From positions 1-21,319 of the forward strand of contig CAMPGW010000049.1 of the NCBI GenBank assembly GCA_946885735.1: DNA of 21,319 nt. Reading direction: 5' to 3'. This stretch comes from an uncultured Gammaproteobacteria bacterium (GTDB taxonomy: Bacteria > Pseudomonadota > Gammaproteobacteria > Xanthomonadales > Xanthomonadaceae). The notes under the pieces are model-generated. The model was not told the DNA's origin and searched no databases. It was given only the letters and a program-made list of their open reading frames with translations. This document shows, piece after piece, positions 1-8,703 of the stretch (its first letter is position 1; each line of letters opens with the position of its first letter). The position numbers and the translations under genes were made by a program.

Positions 1-1097
1 GCTGCCGACACCAGCGCGGGGTACAGCGCCCGCGCGCGGGCGTAGGCATCGCGCGTGCGGCCGCCCTCGTGGCAGGCGATGGCCAGGCCTTGCGCGCGCG
101 AGTTTTCGCCGAAGGCATTGCCGCTGGCGAATTCGCGCACCAGGCCCTTGATGGCCTCGGCATCGCCGGCGTGCGCCCGGTCGATCGCCAGCGGCACGTA
201 TTTCAGCAGTGCCGACTGCACGGCCACCGGCCACAGCGCGCTGGCGAAGAGCCGGCCGGTGATCTTGCGTTCGCCATCCATCACGGGCGCGCGATCGAGC
301 CGCGCGAGGGTCTCCTCGAGCTTGGCCGAGACGTCGCCGAACTTCCGTGCGCAGGCCGGCTGCGCGCTGCAGGCGCGGCCGATCGCGCGGTAGGCTTCGG
401 AGGTGCTGGTGGCCTGCTCGGCCCAGGCCGCGCTGTTGGGCGGGTAGGGCGAGTTGAGGATGGCCGAACGCACCGAGGCCGGATGCACGCGCATGGCATC
501 GAGTGCCACCAGGGTGCCGTAGGACACCGCGGCGAGGTTCCACTGCGGCGCGCCGAAGGCCTTGCGCAACACTTCCATGTCGGCGACGGTGGCACGCGTG
601 GTGTAGGCGCCGAGGTCGACGCCTTGCGCGTCGAGCGCGGCGCGACACTGCACGAACAGTTCGCGATTGCGGTCCTCCTCTGCGGCCGGGTCCAGGCCGA
701 GGTCGGCGACCGCCGCCATCTGCTTGCCGAGTTCGGGGCACATGCGTTCCTCGGAGCGCCCCGAGCCGCGCTGGTCGAAGAGGATGACGTCGCGGCCGGC
801 GCGCAGCATCGGCAGCGTCTTGCTGTCCGGCAAGGCCGGCAGCACGCTGTCCACCGTGGCGATGCCCGGCCCGCCGTTGACGTAGAGGATGGGGTCGGGC
901 CGAGCCGTGCCGGTGGCCTGGATGCGCGCAGTCCACAGTCGCAGGGTCTTCCCGTCGGGCTGGCCGGGGTCCCGCGGCACCGCCACCCATCCGCATTCCA
1001 CGCGGTGCGTTTGCTCGAAGCCCGCCGGCGCATCCTTCAGGTCGCAAGGCGCGGGCTGGAACACCCCGATCGCCAGCATCAAAGCCGCCATCGTCAT
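1..1097 (-). CDS. Exported alpha/beta hydrolase, TAP/proline-iminopeptidase-like (C-terminus cut by window)
   Basis: A serine hydrolase of the alpha/beta fold, probably an aminopeptidase-type enzyme acting in the periplasm. Only the first 365 residues are present; the gene runs off the left edge. Seen: a short hydrophobic N-terminus (residues 3-13, then PAPC) that looks like a signal peptide, an oxyanion-loop GGPG at 75-78, FDQRGSGRS at 107-115, and the nucleophile elbow AVSYG with Ser192. GGPG, DQRG and xxSYG together are typical of the tripeptidyl-aminopeptidase/prolyl-aminopeptidase branch. The catalytic Asp and His should lie further on, partly outside the window. Two in-frame ATGs (1097 and 1091) exist; I chose 1097 because GGGGAGG lies 7 nt before it. 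It is divergent from the TRIC gene. The substrate cannot be told. Confidence 0.85.
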   Translation of the reverse strand, partial: MTMAALMLAIGVFQPAPCDLKDAPAGFEQTHRVECGWVAVPRDPGQPDGKTLRLWTARIQATGTARPDPILYVNGGPGIATVDSVLPALPDSKTLPMLRAGRDVILFDQRGSGRSEERMCPELGKQMAAVADLGLDPAAEEDRNRELFVQCRAALDAQGVDLGAYTTRATVADMEVLRKAFGAPQWNLAAVSYGTLVALDAMRVHPASVRSAILNSPYPPNSAAWAEQATSTSEAYRAIGRACSAQPACARKFGDVSAKLEETLARLDRAPVMDGERKITGRLFASALWPVAVQSALLKYVPLAIDRAHAGDAEAIKGLVREFASGNAFGENSRAQGLAIACHEGGRTRDAYARARALYPALVSA

Positions 1098-1126
1098 CGC
1101 GTCGCCTCCCCGGTCGAGTCTGGACG

Positions 1127-1132
1127 ATTGTA
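1127..1132 (-). promoter_or_regulatory. Candidate -10 box for the alpha/beta hydrolase gene
   Basis: On the minus strand this reads TACAAT, five of six matches to TATAAT, placed so that a transcript would start about 22 nt before the hydrolase ATG. No convincing -35 hexamer lies 16-18 nt upstream, so this is a weak call. Confidence 0.3.
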
Positions 1133-1168
1133 GGACAGCCGCCGCAATCGGCGTGGGTGTAGATTCGC

Positions 1169-1798
1169 GTGGTGGAGTTCTCCTTCGTCACCGTGCTCGA
1201 CGTCGTCGGCACCTTCGCCTTCGCCATCAGCGGCGCGCTGGTGGCGGTGCGCAGGCGGCTGGACCTGTTTGGCGTGCTGGTGCTGTCGTTCGCGGCCGCG
1301 ACCGCCGGCGGGATGATGCGCGACGTGTTGCTGGGCGCGGTGCCGCCGGTCGCGCTGGCGGACTGGCGTTACGCCACGGTATCGGCGGCCGCCGGCCTCA
1401 TCACCTTCTTCCGCCACGACGTCGTCGAACGCATGCGCAACCCGGTGCAGTTCTTCGATGCCGTCGGTTTGGGACTGTTCGCGGTGCTGGGTGCGGGCAA
1501 GGCGCTCGCCGCCGGCCTCGGGCCGGTGGGCTCGGTGATGCTCGGGGTGGTGACCGGCATCGGCGGCGGTATCGTCCGCGACGTGCTGGTAGCGCAGGTG
1601 CCGCACGTGCTCCAGGCGCGCAGGTTGTACGCGGTCGCGGCGATGGCCGGCGCGGCCGTGGTCGTGGCAGGGCACGCGCTGGGCCTGCCTTGGGAACCGG
1701 TGGCGGTGTTCGGGGCGGCGCTGTGCTTTGGCCTGCGCTGGGCGGCCGTCCGGCGCGGCTGGGGCGTCCCGGTGGCCAAAGTGGCGGAACGCGATTAG
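1169..1798 (+). CDS. Trimeric intracellular cation channel (TRIC/UPF0126) family membrane protein
   Basis: A 209-residue inner-membrane protein of the UPF0126 family, related to TRIC cation channels; bacterial members are thought to form trimers with a pore in each subunit. Seen: about seven hydrophobic segments in two similar halves, each with the family's glycine-kink motif, GGMMRD at 47-52 and GGGIVRD at 132-138. The spacing of these repeats and the length match the family. The start is GTG at 1169; a second GTG follows at 1172. No good Shine-Dalgarno sequence precedes either, while a TAGATT -10-like hexamer sits 3 nt upstream, so a leaderless message is possible. The ion transported in bacteria is not certain. 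Confidence 0.88.
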   Translation: MVEFSFVTVLDVVGTFAFAISGALVAVRRRLDLFGVLVLSFAAATAGGMMRDVLLGAVPPVALADWRYATVSAAAGLITFFRHDVVERMRNPVQFFDAVGLGLFAVLGAGKALAAGLGPVGSVMLGVVTGIGGGIVRDVLVAQVPHVLQARRLYAVAAMAGAAVVVAGHALGLPWEPVAVFGAALCFGLRWAAVRRGWGVPVAKVAERD

Positions 1799-1829
1799 GC
1801 CCCTGTCTTCCGGCCCATGTGGCTAGGTG

Positions 1830-1845
1830 TTGTAGGTAACTACAA
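1830..1845. promoter_or_regulatory. Palindromic operator-like site overlapping a -10 box, upstream of the ABC exporter
   Basis: A perfect inverted repeat TTGTAG-GTAA-CTACAA. Its right arm overlaps TACAAT at 1841-1846, a near-consensus -10 hexamer that would start transcription about 38 nt before the ABC ATPase gene. Repressor sites of the TGTA...TACA type, as used by GntR-family regulators (including YtrA-type regulators of ABC transporters), have this look. No such regulator is encoded nearby. The repeat is seen; its use as an operator is inference. Confidence 0.45.
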
Positions 1846-1890
1846 TACCAGCACAAGCCAGCCCGCCCGGGCGGCACGCCGGACCCGCCC

Positions 1891-2778
1891 GTGACCAACG
1901 CCCTGCTCGAACTCGACGCCGTGGACTTCCGCTACCCGGGCGGCCACGCCGCAGTGACCGGCCTGAACCTGGCCTCCGGCCCCGGCATCCTCGGCCTGCT
2001 GGGCCCCAATGGCGCCGGCAAGTCCACCCTGATGCGGATCCTGGCGACCCTGGCCAAGCCCAGCGCCGGCCGGGTGCGCTGGAAGGGCGCCGACGTGGCG
2101 GCCGACCCGGACGCGGTGCGCTCGACCCTGGGTTACCTGCCGCAGGACTTTGGCGTCTATCCGGCGCTGACGGCCCGCGAGTTCCTCGGTTTCCTCGCCG
2201 CGGTGAAGGGATTGTCCGGCAATCCGGCGGCCGAGCGCGTGGACGCCTGCCTTGCCCAGGTCGGGTTGGCCGAGGCCGCCGACCGCCGCCTCGGCGAGTT
2301 CTCCGGCGGCATGCGCCAGCGCGTGGGCATCGCCCAAGCCCTGCTCAACGATCCGGCCCTGCTGATCGTCGACGAGCCGACCGTGGGGCTCGATCCGGAG
2401 GAGCGCATGCGCTTCAGGCACCTGCTGACCGACCTGGCCGGCGAGCGCCTGGTGATCCTGTCCACCCACATCGTCTCCGACGTCGAAGCAAGCGCGACTT
2501 CGCTGGCGGTAATGGCCGGCGGCGTGTTGCGCTTCCACGGCACGCCGGGGCAGTTGCTGTCGCTGGCCGACGGCCACGCGTGGGAGTGGACCATCGCCGA
2601 GGACGAGTTGCCCGCCATGCGCGCCAAACACCACGTCTGCGCCTCGCTGCGCAAGCCCGACGGCATCCGCGTGCGCGTGGTTGGCGACACGCTGCCCGAT
2701 CCGCGTGCGCAACCGGTGACGCCGAGCCTGGAGGACGCCTACTCCTACCTGCTCGGCCCCGGCGCACAGGCGCACTGA
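1891..2778 (+). CDS. ABC transporter ATP-binding protein (ABC-2 exporter type)
   Basis: The 295-residue cytoplasmic ATPase that powers the permease encoded next. All nucleotide-binding motifs are present: Walker A GPNGAGKS at 38-45, Q-loop Gln85, signature SGGMRQ at 138-143, Walker B LLIVDEP with Asp161 and Glu162, D-loop GLD at 166-168, and switch His193. The C-terminal 90 residues are the variable tail common in NatA/CcmA-like exporter ATPases. The start is GTG at 1891; there is no clear Shine-Dalgarno sequence and a GC-rich palindrome (1863-1874) sits just upstream. The stop is followed after one base by the permease ATG, so the two are translationally coupled. The substrate is unknown; such pairs often serve antibiotic, lipid or ion export. 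Confidence 0.93.
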   Translation: MTNALLELDAVDFRYPGGHAAVTGLNLASGPGILGLLGPNGAGKSTLMRILATLAKPSAGRVRWKGADVAADPDAVRSTLGYLPQDFGVYPALTAREFLGFLAAVKGLSGNPAAERVDACLAQVGLAEAADRRLGEFSGGMRQRVGIAQALLNDPALLIVDEPTVGLDPEERMRFRHLLTDLAGERLVILSTHIVSDVEASATSLAVMAGGVLRFHGTPGQLLSLADGHAWEWTIAEDELPAMRAKHHVCASLRKPDGIRVRVVGDTLPDPRAQPVTPSLEDAYSYLLGPGAQAH

Positions 2779-2779
2779 C

Positions 2780-4315
2780 ATGCAGGCCCTGCAGCGCTTC
2801 GGCGCCATTCTCTCGGCCGACCTGCGCGAGCGCAGTCGCGGCGTGCGCTTCTGGGTGGTGCTCGGCGGCATGATGCTGCTGGCCTGGTGGTGCTTTCCGT
2901 CGCCCGAGGCCTCGCACCGCATCTTCACCGTCACCGGCGGCGCGCGCGCCGATTATTCGAGCGCGTGGGTCGGCATGGTATTGGCGATGGCCTTCAGCCT
3001 CGCCCTCAACCTGGGTGGCTTCTACCTGGTGCGCGGCACGCTGGTGCGCGACATCGAGACGCGCGTGTGGCAGTTGCTGGTGGCGACGCCGATGACGCGC
3101 GGCGGTTTCCTGTTGGCGAAGTGGGCCAGCCACATGGTCGTGTTCGCGCTGATCACCGCGTTGACGCTGGCGGTGGGCCTGATCGCGCAGTACCTGCGCG
3201 CCGAGGATCGCAGCGTCGACCTCATCGAGTTGGCCAAGCCCGCGTTGCTGGTCAGCCTGCCGGGCTTCGCCTTCACCTCGATGATGGCGGTGTGGTTCGA
3301 CCTGGTGCCGTGGCTGCGGCGCACCGGAGGCAACATCCTGTTCTTCGTCGTCTGGATCACGCTGCTGTCGGTCTCGGTGGCGCGCATGGAGACGCCGGGC
3401 TCGCGCTTTCGCACCGGCTGGATCAGCGATCCGGCGGGCCTGATCCTGGTGGCGCGCGACCTGCAGCGCGTGCGCACCGAGCAGACCGGCAAGGAGGCCC
3501 TGTACGGCTTCACGCTCGGTTCGCCGGCCAAGGGCGCGCCGCCGAACTTTGAATGGCCGCGCTGGGACGTGCGACCGATGGATGCGGCGGGCCGCGCGCT
3601 GTGGCTGCTGCTTTCCATTGCTGGCGTGCTCGCCGCGGCGCCGTTGCTGGACTGGGCGGCCGCGCGTGGGCTGGGCGCGCGGCAGGGCACCGGCGCGGGA
3701 CGACGGATGCGCTGGCTCGACCTGCTGCTGTCGCCGGTCGCGCGACGACCGCTCGGCATCCTCGTCGCCGCCGAGGCCAAGACCTGGCTGCGCGACCGGC
3801 GTCTGTGGTGGTGGGCGCTCGCGCTGCTGGCCCTCGGCTTGCAGGCTTTCGCCTCGCAGAAAGTGATGGCGGTGGGCTTGCTGCTGGCCTGGGCCTTGCC
3901 GATCGACCTGCTCGCGCGCATCGGCTTGCAGGAACTCGAACGGCGCACCGGCGCGCTGGTGTTCACCGCGCGCGGGATCGTGCCGCGCCTGCTGGCCGCG
4001 CGGTTCGCGGTCGGCTTCCTCCTGCTGCTGGTGTTGAGCCTGCCTGCGCTGCTGCGACTGCCAATGGCGGGCATGCTCGCGGTGGTGGCGGTGACGGCTT
4101 CGTTGTCCAGCTGGGGCCTGGCGCTGGGTGCGCTCACGCGCAACCCGCGCCTGTTCGAACTGTTGCTGTTGGGTGCGCTCTACGGCGCCCTGCAGGGCGC
4201 CGCCGTGTTCGATGTCGGCGCCGCCGCGCCGGCGACGCTGGCGATGCACCTCACCGGTCTGTTGCCGGCGTGGATCCTGCTGGCATGGGGTTGGCCGCGC
4301 CTGGCGCGGGCCTGA
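2780..4315 (+). CDS. ABC-2 type transporter permease
   Basis: A 511-residue integral membrane partner of the preceding ATPase. Seen: roughly 10-12 hydrophobic segments in two blocks. The first (residues about 25-200) has the ABC-2 layout, with a long periplasmic stretch after the first helix and the cytoplasmic loop VRDIETRVWQLLVATPM, the usual coupling region of ABC-2 permeases. The second begins near residue 310 after a polar linker containing LGARQGTGAGRRMRW. This size suggests two fused permease halves, so one copy of this protein may supply both membrane domains. The ATG is one base after the ATPase stop. Its TGA directly abuts the TGA of the convergent oxidoreductase gene, with no base between. 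Confidence 0.88.
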   Translation: MQALQRFGAILSADLRERSRGVRFWVVLGGMMLLAWWCFPSPEASHRIFTVTGGARADYSSAWVGMVLAMAFSLALNLGGFYLVRGTLVRDIETRVWQLLVATPMTRGGFLLAKWASHMVVFALITALTLAVGLIAQYLRAEDRSVDLIELAKPALLVSLPGFAFTSMMAVWFDLVPWLRRTGGNILFFVVWITLLSVSVARMETPGSRFRTGWISDPAGLILVARDLQRVRTEQTGKEALYGFTLGSPAKGAPPNFEWPRWDVRPMDAAGRALWLLLSIAGVLAAAPLLDWAAARGLGARQGTGAGRRMRWLDLLLSPVARRPLGILVAAEAKTWLRDRRLWWWALALLALGLQAFASQKVMAVGLLLAWALPIDLLARIGLQELERRTGALVFTARGIVPRLLAARFAVGFLLLLVLSLPALLRLPMAGMLAVVAVTASLSSWGLALGALTRNPRLFELLLLGALYGALQGAAVFDVGAAAPATLAMHLTGLLPAWILLAWGWPRLARA

Positions 4316-5416
4316 TCAGCGCGGCGACTCGCCGCGGGCATGGAAGTACACCTGCTCGGCCGCCAGCCGCATCGGCGCCGAGTGCAGCAGCAGGTCGAAG
4401 GGCCAGTCCATCTGGAAGCGGTCGAAGCCCCAGCGCAGCGCGCGCTTGAGGCGGAAGCGTGGGGCTGCGGCGATGGCGGCACGCTCGGGCGCCGTACCGC
4501 CGTCGCGCAGGTGGCGCGCGATGGCCTCGCCCACGGCCCAGCCGTGCTGCCAGGCCGAGTGGATGCCGCCGGCGGTGACCGGCGAGACGATGCCTGCCGC
4601 GTCGCCGGTGAGGATGGCGCCGTCGCGCGCGATGTTCGCGACTGGCCCGCCGCAGGGCACCAGCCCCGCGCGCACGTGGCCAGGACGCAGGTGGCGCGGC
4701 AGTCCGCCGGCCGCACCGACGCGCAGCAGGAAGGCGTCCAGGTCCGGCACGCGTGCGCGCCGCGGATCGTGTCGGTGCGCGACGCCGGCCTGCACGCCGG
4801 TGGGACTCTGCGCCAGCCAGCCGATGTAGCCGGGCGCCTCGCGTTTGCTGATGAAGCAATGCAGCGCGTCGGGCTCGGCGAGCATCGCGCCCGGGAACTC
4901 GTACTCCACTCCGTACAGGAAGTCGCGCACCTGGCCGAGCCCGCAATGCCGCGCCACCCGCGAGCGCGCGCCATCCGCGCCGACCAGGAAGCGCGCCTCG
5001 CCGACGCCGTCCACGCTCCAGCCGCCCGCCGTGCGCGTGGCGCCGGTGAAGGACGTGCCCAGGCGCAGGTCCACGTCGTGCGCGCGCAACTGCTCGGCGA
5101 GCCAGCGCATCACCGCCGGTGTGTCGGTCGTGAGGAAGTAGTAGCCGGGCGCCGCCAGTGCGAGCGAGCGCAAGCGCGGCGAATACAGCCGCACCTGGCG
5201 AACACGCCGAACGGTGGAGCTTGGCAGCTGGCCGAGGAACGTCGCTTCGGCAGCTTCCTTCACGATGATGCCGGTGGTGTGCAGCTTCCCGCCCGGGTCG
5301 TGCTTACGCTCGAGCACGCAGACGCGCAGCCCGCGCTGGGCGGCCGCCAACGCACAGGCCGCGCCGGCGAAACTGGCGCCGACCACGACGACATCGGCAA
5401 CGGGAAAACCTGGCAT
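4316..5416 (-). CDS. FAD-dependent oxidoreductase, geranylgeranyl-reductase/PHBH-like
   Basis: A 366-residue flavoprotein of the p-hydroxybenzoate-hydroxylase fold, closest in motif pattern to the geranylgeranyl-reductase-like family. Seen: an N-terminal Rossmann fold with VVVGASFAG at 10-18, ending in an acidic residue after the second strand (VLER); the FAD/NAD contact GADGARSR mid-protein; and GDAAG at 271-275, which binds FAD. The dinucleotide motif is GxSxxG rather than GxGxxG, a change tolerated in this superfamily. No signal peptide or membrane helix is evident. I chose ATG 5416; an in-frame GTG at 5425 would add three residues, and neither has a strong Shine-Dalgarno sequence. It is divergent from katG, sharing the 186-nt region with the OxyR-like site. 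The substrate is unknown. Confidence 0.85.
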   Translation of the reverse strand: MPGFPVADVVVVGASFAGAACALAAAQRGLRVCVLERKHDPGGKLHTTGIIVKEAAEATFLGQLPSSTVRRVRQVRLYSPRLRSLALAAPGYYFLTTDTPAVMRWLAEQLRAHDVDLRLGTSFTGATRTAGGWSVDGVGEARFLVGADGARSRVARHCGLGQVRDFLYGVEYEFPGAMLAEPDALHCFISKREAPGYIGWLAQSPTGVQAGVAHRHDPRRARVPDLDAFLLRVGAAGGLPRHLRPGHVRAGLVPCGGPVANIARDGAILTGDAAGIVSPVTAGGIHSAWQHGWAVGEAIARHLRDGGTAPERAAIAAAPRFRLKRALRWGFDRFQMDWPFDLLLHSAPMRLAAEQVYFHARGESPR

Positions 5417-5502
5417 GCGAGGCACCGGAGCAGGACCGGCGGCCAGTGTCGCGACCGGCGACGTGGCGGTGATGGGCGGCGGGTGAAGCGGAGGCGAAGC
5501 CG

Positions 5503-7816
<2,314 letters not shown>

Positions 7817-7838
7817 GACTTCGCGCCCACTTCACACA

Positions 7839-7868
7839 GCGCCCATGCCCCTTGCACGGCATGGGCGC
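7839..7868 (+). terminator. Perfect 11-bp hairpin after katG
   Basis: GCGCCCATGCC and its exact reverse complement are separated by an 8-nt loop, starting 22 nt after the katG stop. There is no T-run behind it, so it is either a weak intrinsic terminator or a 3'-end stabilising structure. The position between two independently started genes supports an end-of-transcript role. Confidence 0.6.
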
Positions 7869-7894
7869 AGGATGCCTCCATCGACAACCCCGAC

Positions 7895-7898
7895 GGAG
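7895..7898 (+). promoter_or_regulatory. Shine-Dalgarno sequence fixing the start at 7905
   Basis: GGAG, 6 nt before ATG 7905. An in-frame ATG at 7845 lies inside the hairpin stem and has no such sequence, so it is not the start. Confidence 0.7.
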
Positions 7899-7904
7899 AC
7901 GGCA

Positions 7905-8459
7905 ATGGACGGCATCCTTGGCAGCAACGGCCCGCTGCGGCACTTCCCCTGGCGCAAGCTGGTGTGGGGCACGGCCGCCACGCTGATGCTTGCAGCGACG
8001 GTGGCCAAACTCACCTTGCCGGACTTCGGCTGGTCGCCGGGAGATTTCGTCGCGGCCGCGGTGCTGCTGGGCGGCGGCGCGCTGGCCTTCGAGGTGGCGC
8101 TGCGCCTGGCGCGCGGCAACACCGCCTACCTCATCGCGGCGGCCATGGGAATCGGCGCCTGCTTCCTGCTGGTGTGGATCAATGGCGCGGTGGGCATGAT
8201 CGGCACGGAAGACAATCCGGCCAACCTGGGTTTCCTGGCGATCGTGGCGGTCGCCATCCTGGGCACGCTGGCCGCGCGGGCGCGCGCCGCCGGCATGGCG
8301 GTGGCGATGAGCGTGTGCGGCGCCGCGCAACTGGCCATGGCCGCCTACGCGTTCTGGCTCAGTTCGATCGAGGGCATCGTCGCCTCGCTCGTCTTCGCCG
8401 GCATCTGGTCCACCGCCGCGCACCTGTTCCGCGTCGCCGCCCGCGAGCCGGGAGCCTGA
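7905..8459 (+). CDS. Small integral membrane protein, function unknown
   Basis: A 184-residue hydrophobic protein. I do not recognise a named family with confidence; it resembles conserved hypothetical membrane proteins of proteobacteria that begin with a WRKLVWG-type segment followed by TPGDF/SPGDF. Seen: about five membrane helices (near residues 20-36, 47-68, 72-92, 106-122 and 130-175), short loops, no obvious catalytic motif. One loop, GMIGTEDNPAN, is polar and probably lies at a membrane face. The start at 7905 is set by GGAG 6 nt upstream. The stop is one base before the next gene's GTG, so the two are coupled and their products may act together. Confidence 0.8.
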   Translation: MDGILGSNGPLRHFPWRKLVWGTAATLMLAATVAKLTLPDFGWSPGDFVAAAVLLGGGALAFEVALRLARGNTAYLIAAAMGIGACFLLVWINGAVGMIGTEDNPANLGFLAIVAVAILGTLAARARAAGMAVAMSVCGAAQLAMAAYAFWLSSIEGIVASLVFAGIWSTAAHLFRVAAREPGA

Positions 8460-8460
8460 G

Positions 8461-8643
8461 GTGGCGCTGCGCGTGGTCTCCTTCATCGTCCTGGTGATCG
8501 GCCTGGGCCTGCTGGCGATGATGGTGGTCGTCGAGGGCGAGCCGGGCGCCCTGCCGCTGGCGCTGGTGCTGCTCGGCAGCATCGGGCTGGCGTTCACCCG
8601 TCGCCGCAAGGCAAGGGCTGTCGCTTCGCCGTCTTCGGACTGA
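8461..8643 (+). CDS. Two-helix small membrane protein, function unknown
   Basis: A 60-residue protein with two hydrophobic segments (about residues 5-24 and 29-45) joined by a short turn containing EGEPGA, followed by a basic, Ser-rich cytoplasmic tail (TRRRKARA). The start is GTG, one base after the preceding stop, with GGAG at 8451-8454 inside the upstream gene as its ribosome site. The Leu/Val-rich helices and tight coupling suggest a partner of the 184-residue membrane protein. No family assigned; the composition and spacing make a real gene likely, but the short length leaves some doubt. Confidence 0.65.
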   Translation: MALRVVSFIVLVIGLGLLAMMVVVEGEPGALPLALVLLGSIGLAFTRRRKARAVASPSSD

Positions 8644-8649
8644 GGGCGC

Positions 8650-8679
8650 TTGCCCGTCTCCGCGAAGGCACCGCATAGT
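8650..8679 (+). promoter_or_regulatory. Candidate promoter of the prolyl oligopeptidase gene
   Basis: TTGCCC at 8650-8655 and CATAGT at 8674-8679, 18 nt apart, resemble a sigma-70 promoter with four matches in each hexamer. Transcription would begin near 8686, just before the GGAGG at 8693-8697. Inference from pattern only. Confidence 0.35.
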
Positions 8680-8692
8680 CGGTGTCCCACAC

Positions 8693-8697
8693 GGAGG
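8693..8697 (+). promoter_or_regulatory. Shine-Dalgarno sequence of the prolyl oligopeptidase gene
   Basis: GGAGG, 6 nt before ATG 8704. It rules out the longer in-frame start at 8650. Confidence 0.8.
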
Positions 8698-8703
8698 CAC
8701 GCA

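Noticed and set aside
1863..1874. 12-bp palindrome CCGCCCGGGCGG before the ABC ATPase start
   Set aside because: In DNA this GC-rich such palindromes arise easily; it has no T-tract and no loop, so I do not call it a terminator or operator.
2414..4249. Long open frame on the minus strand (611 codons) across the ABC permease gene
   Set aside because: Antisense frame in GC-rich DNA, very rich in Arg, Gln, His and Ala with no family motifs; the plus strand encodes a clear permease.
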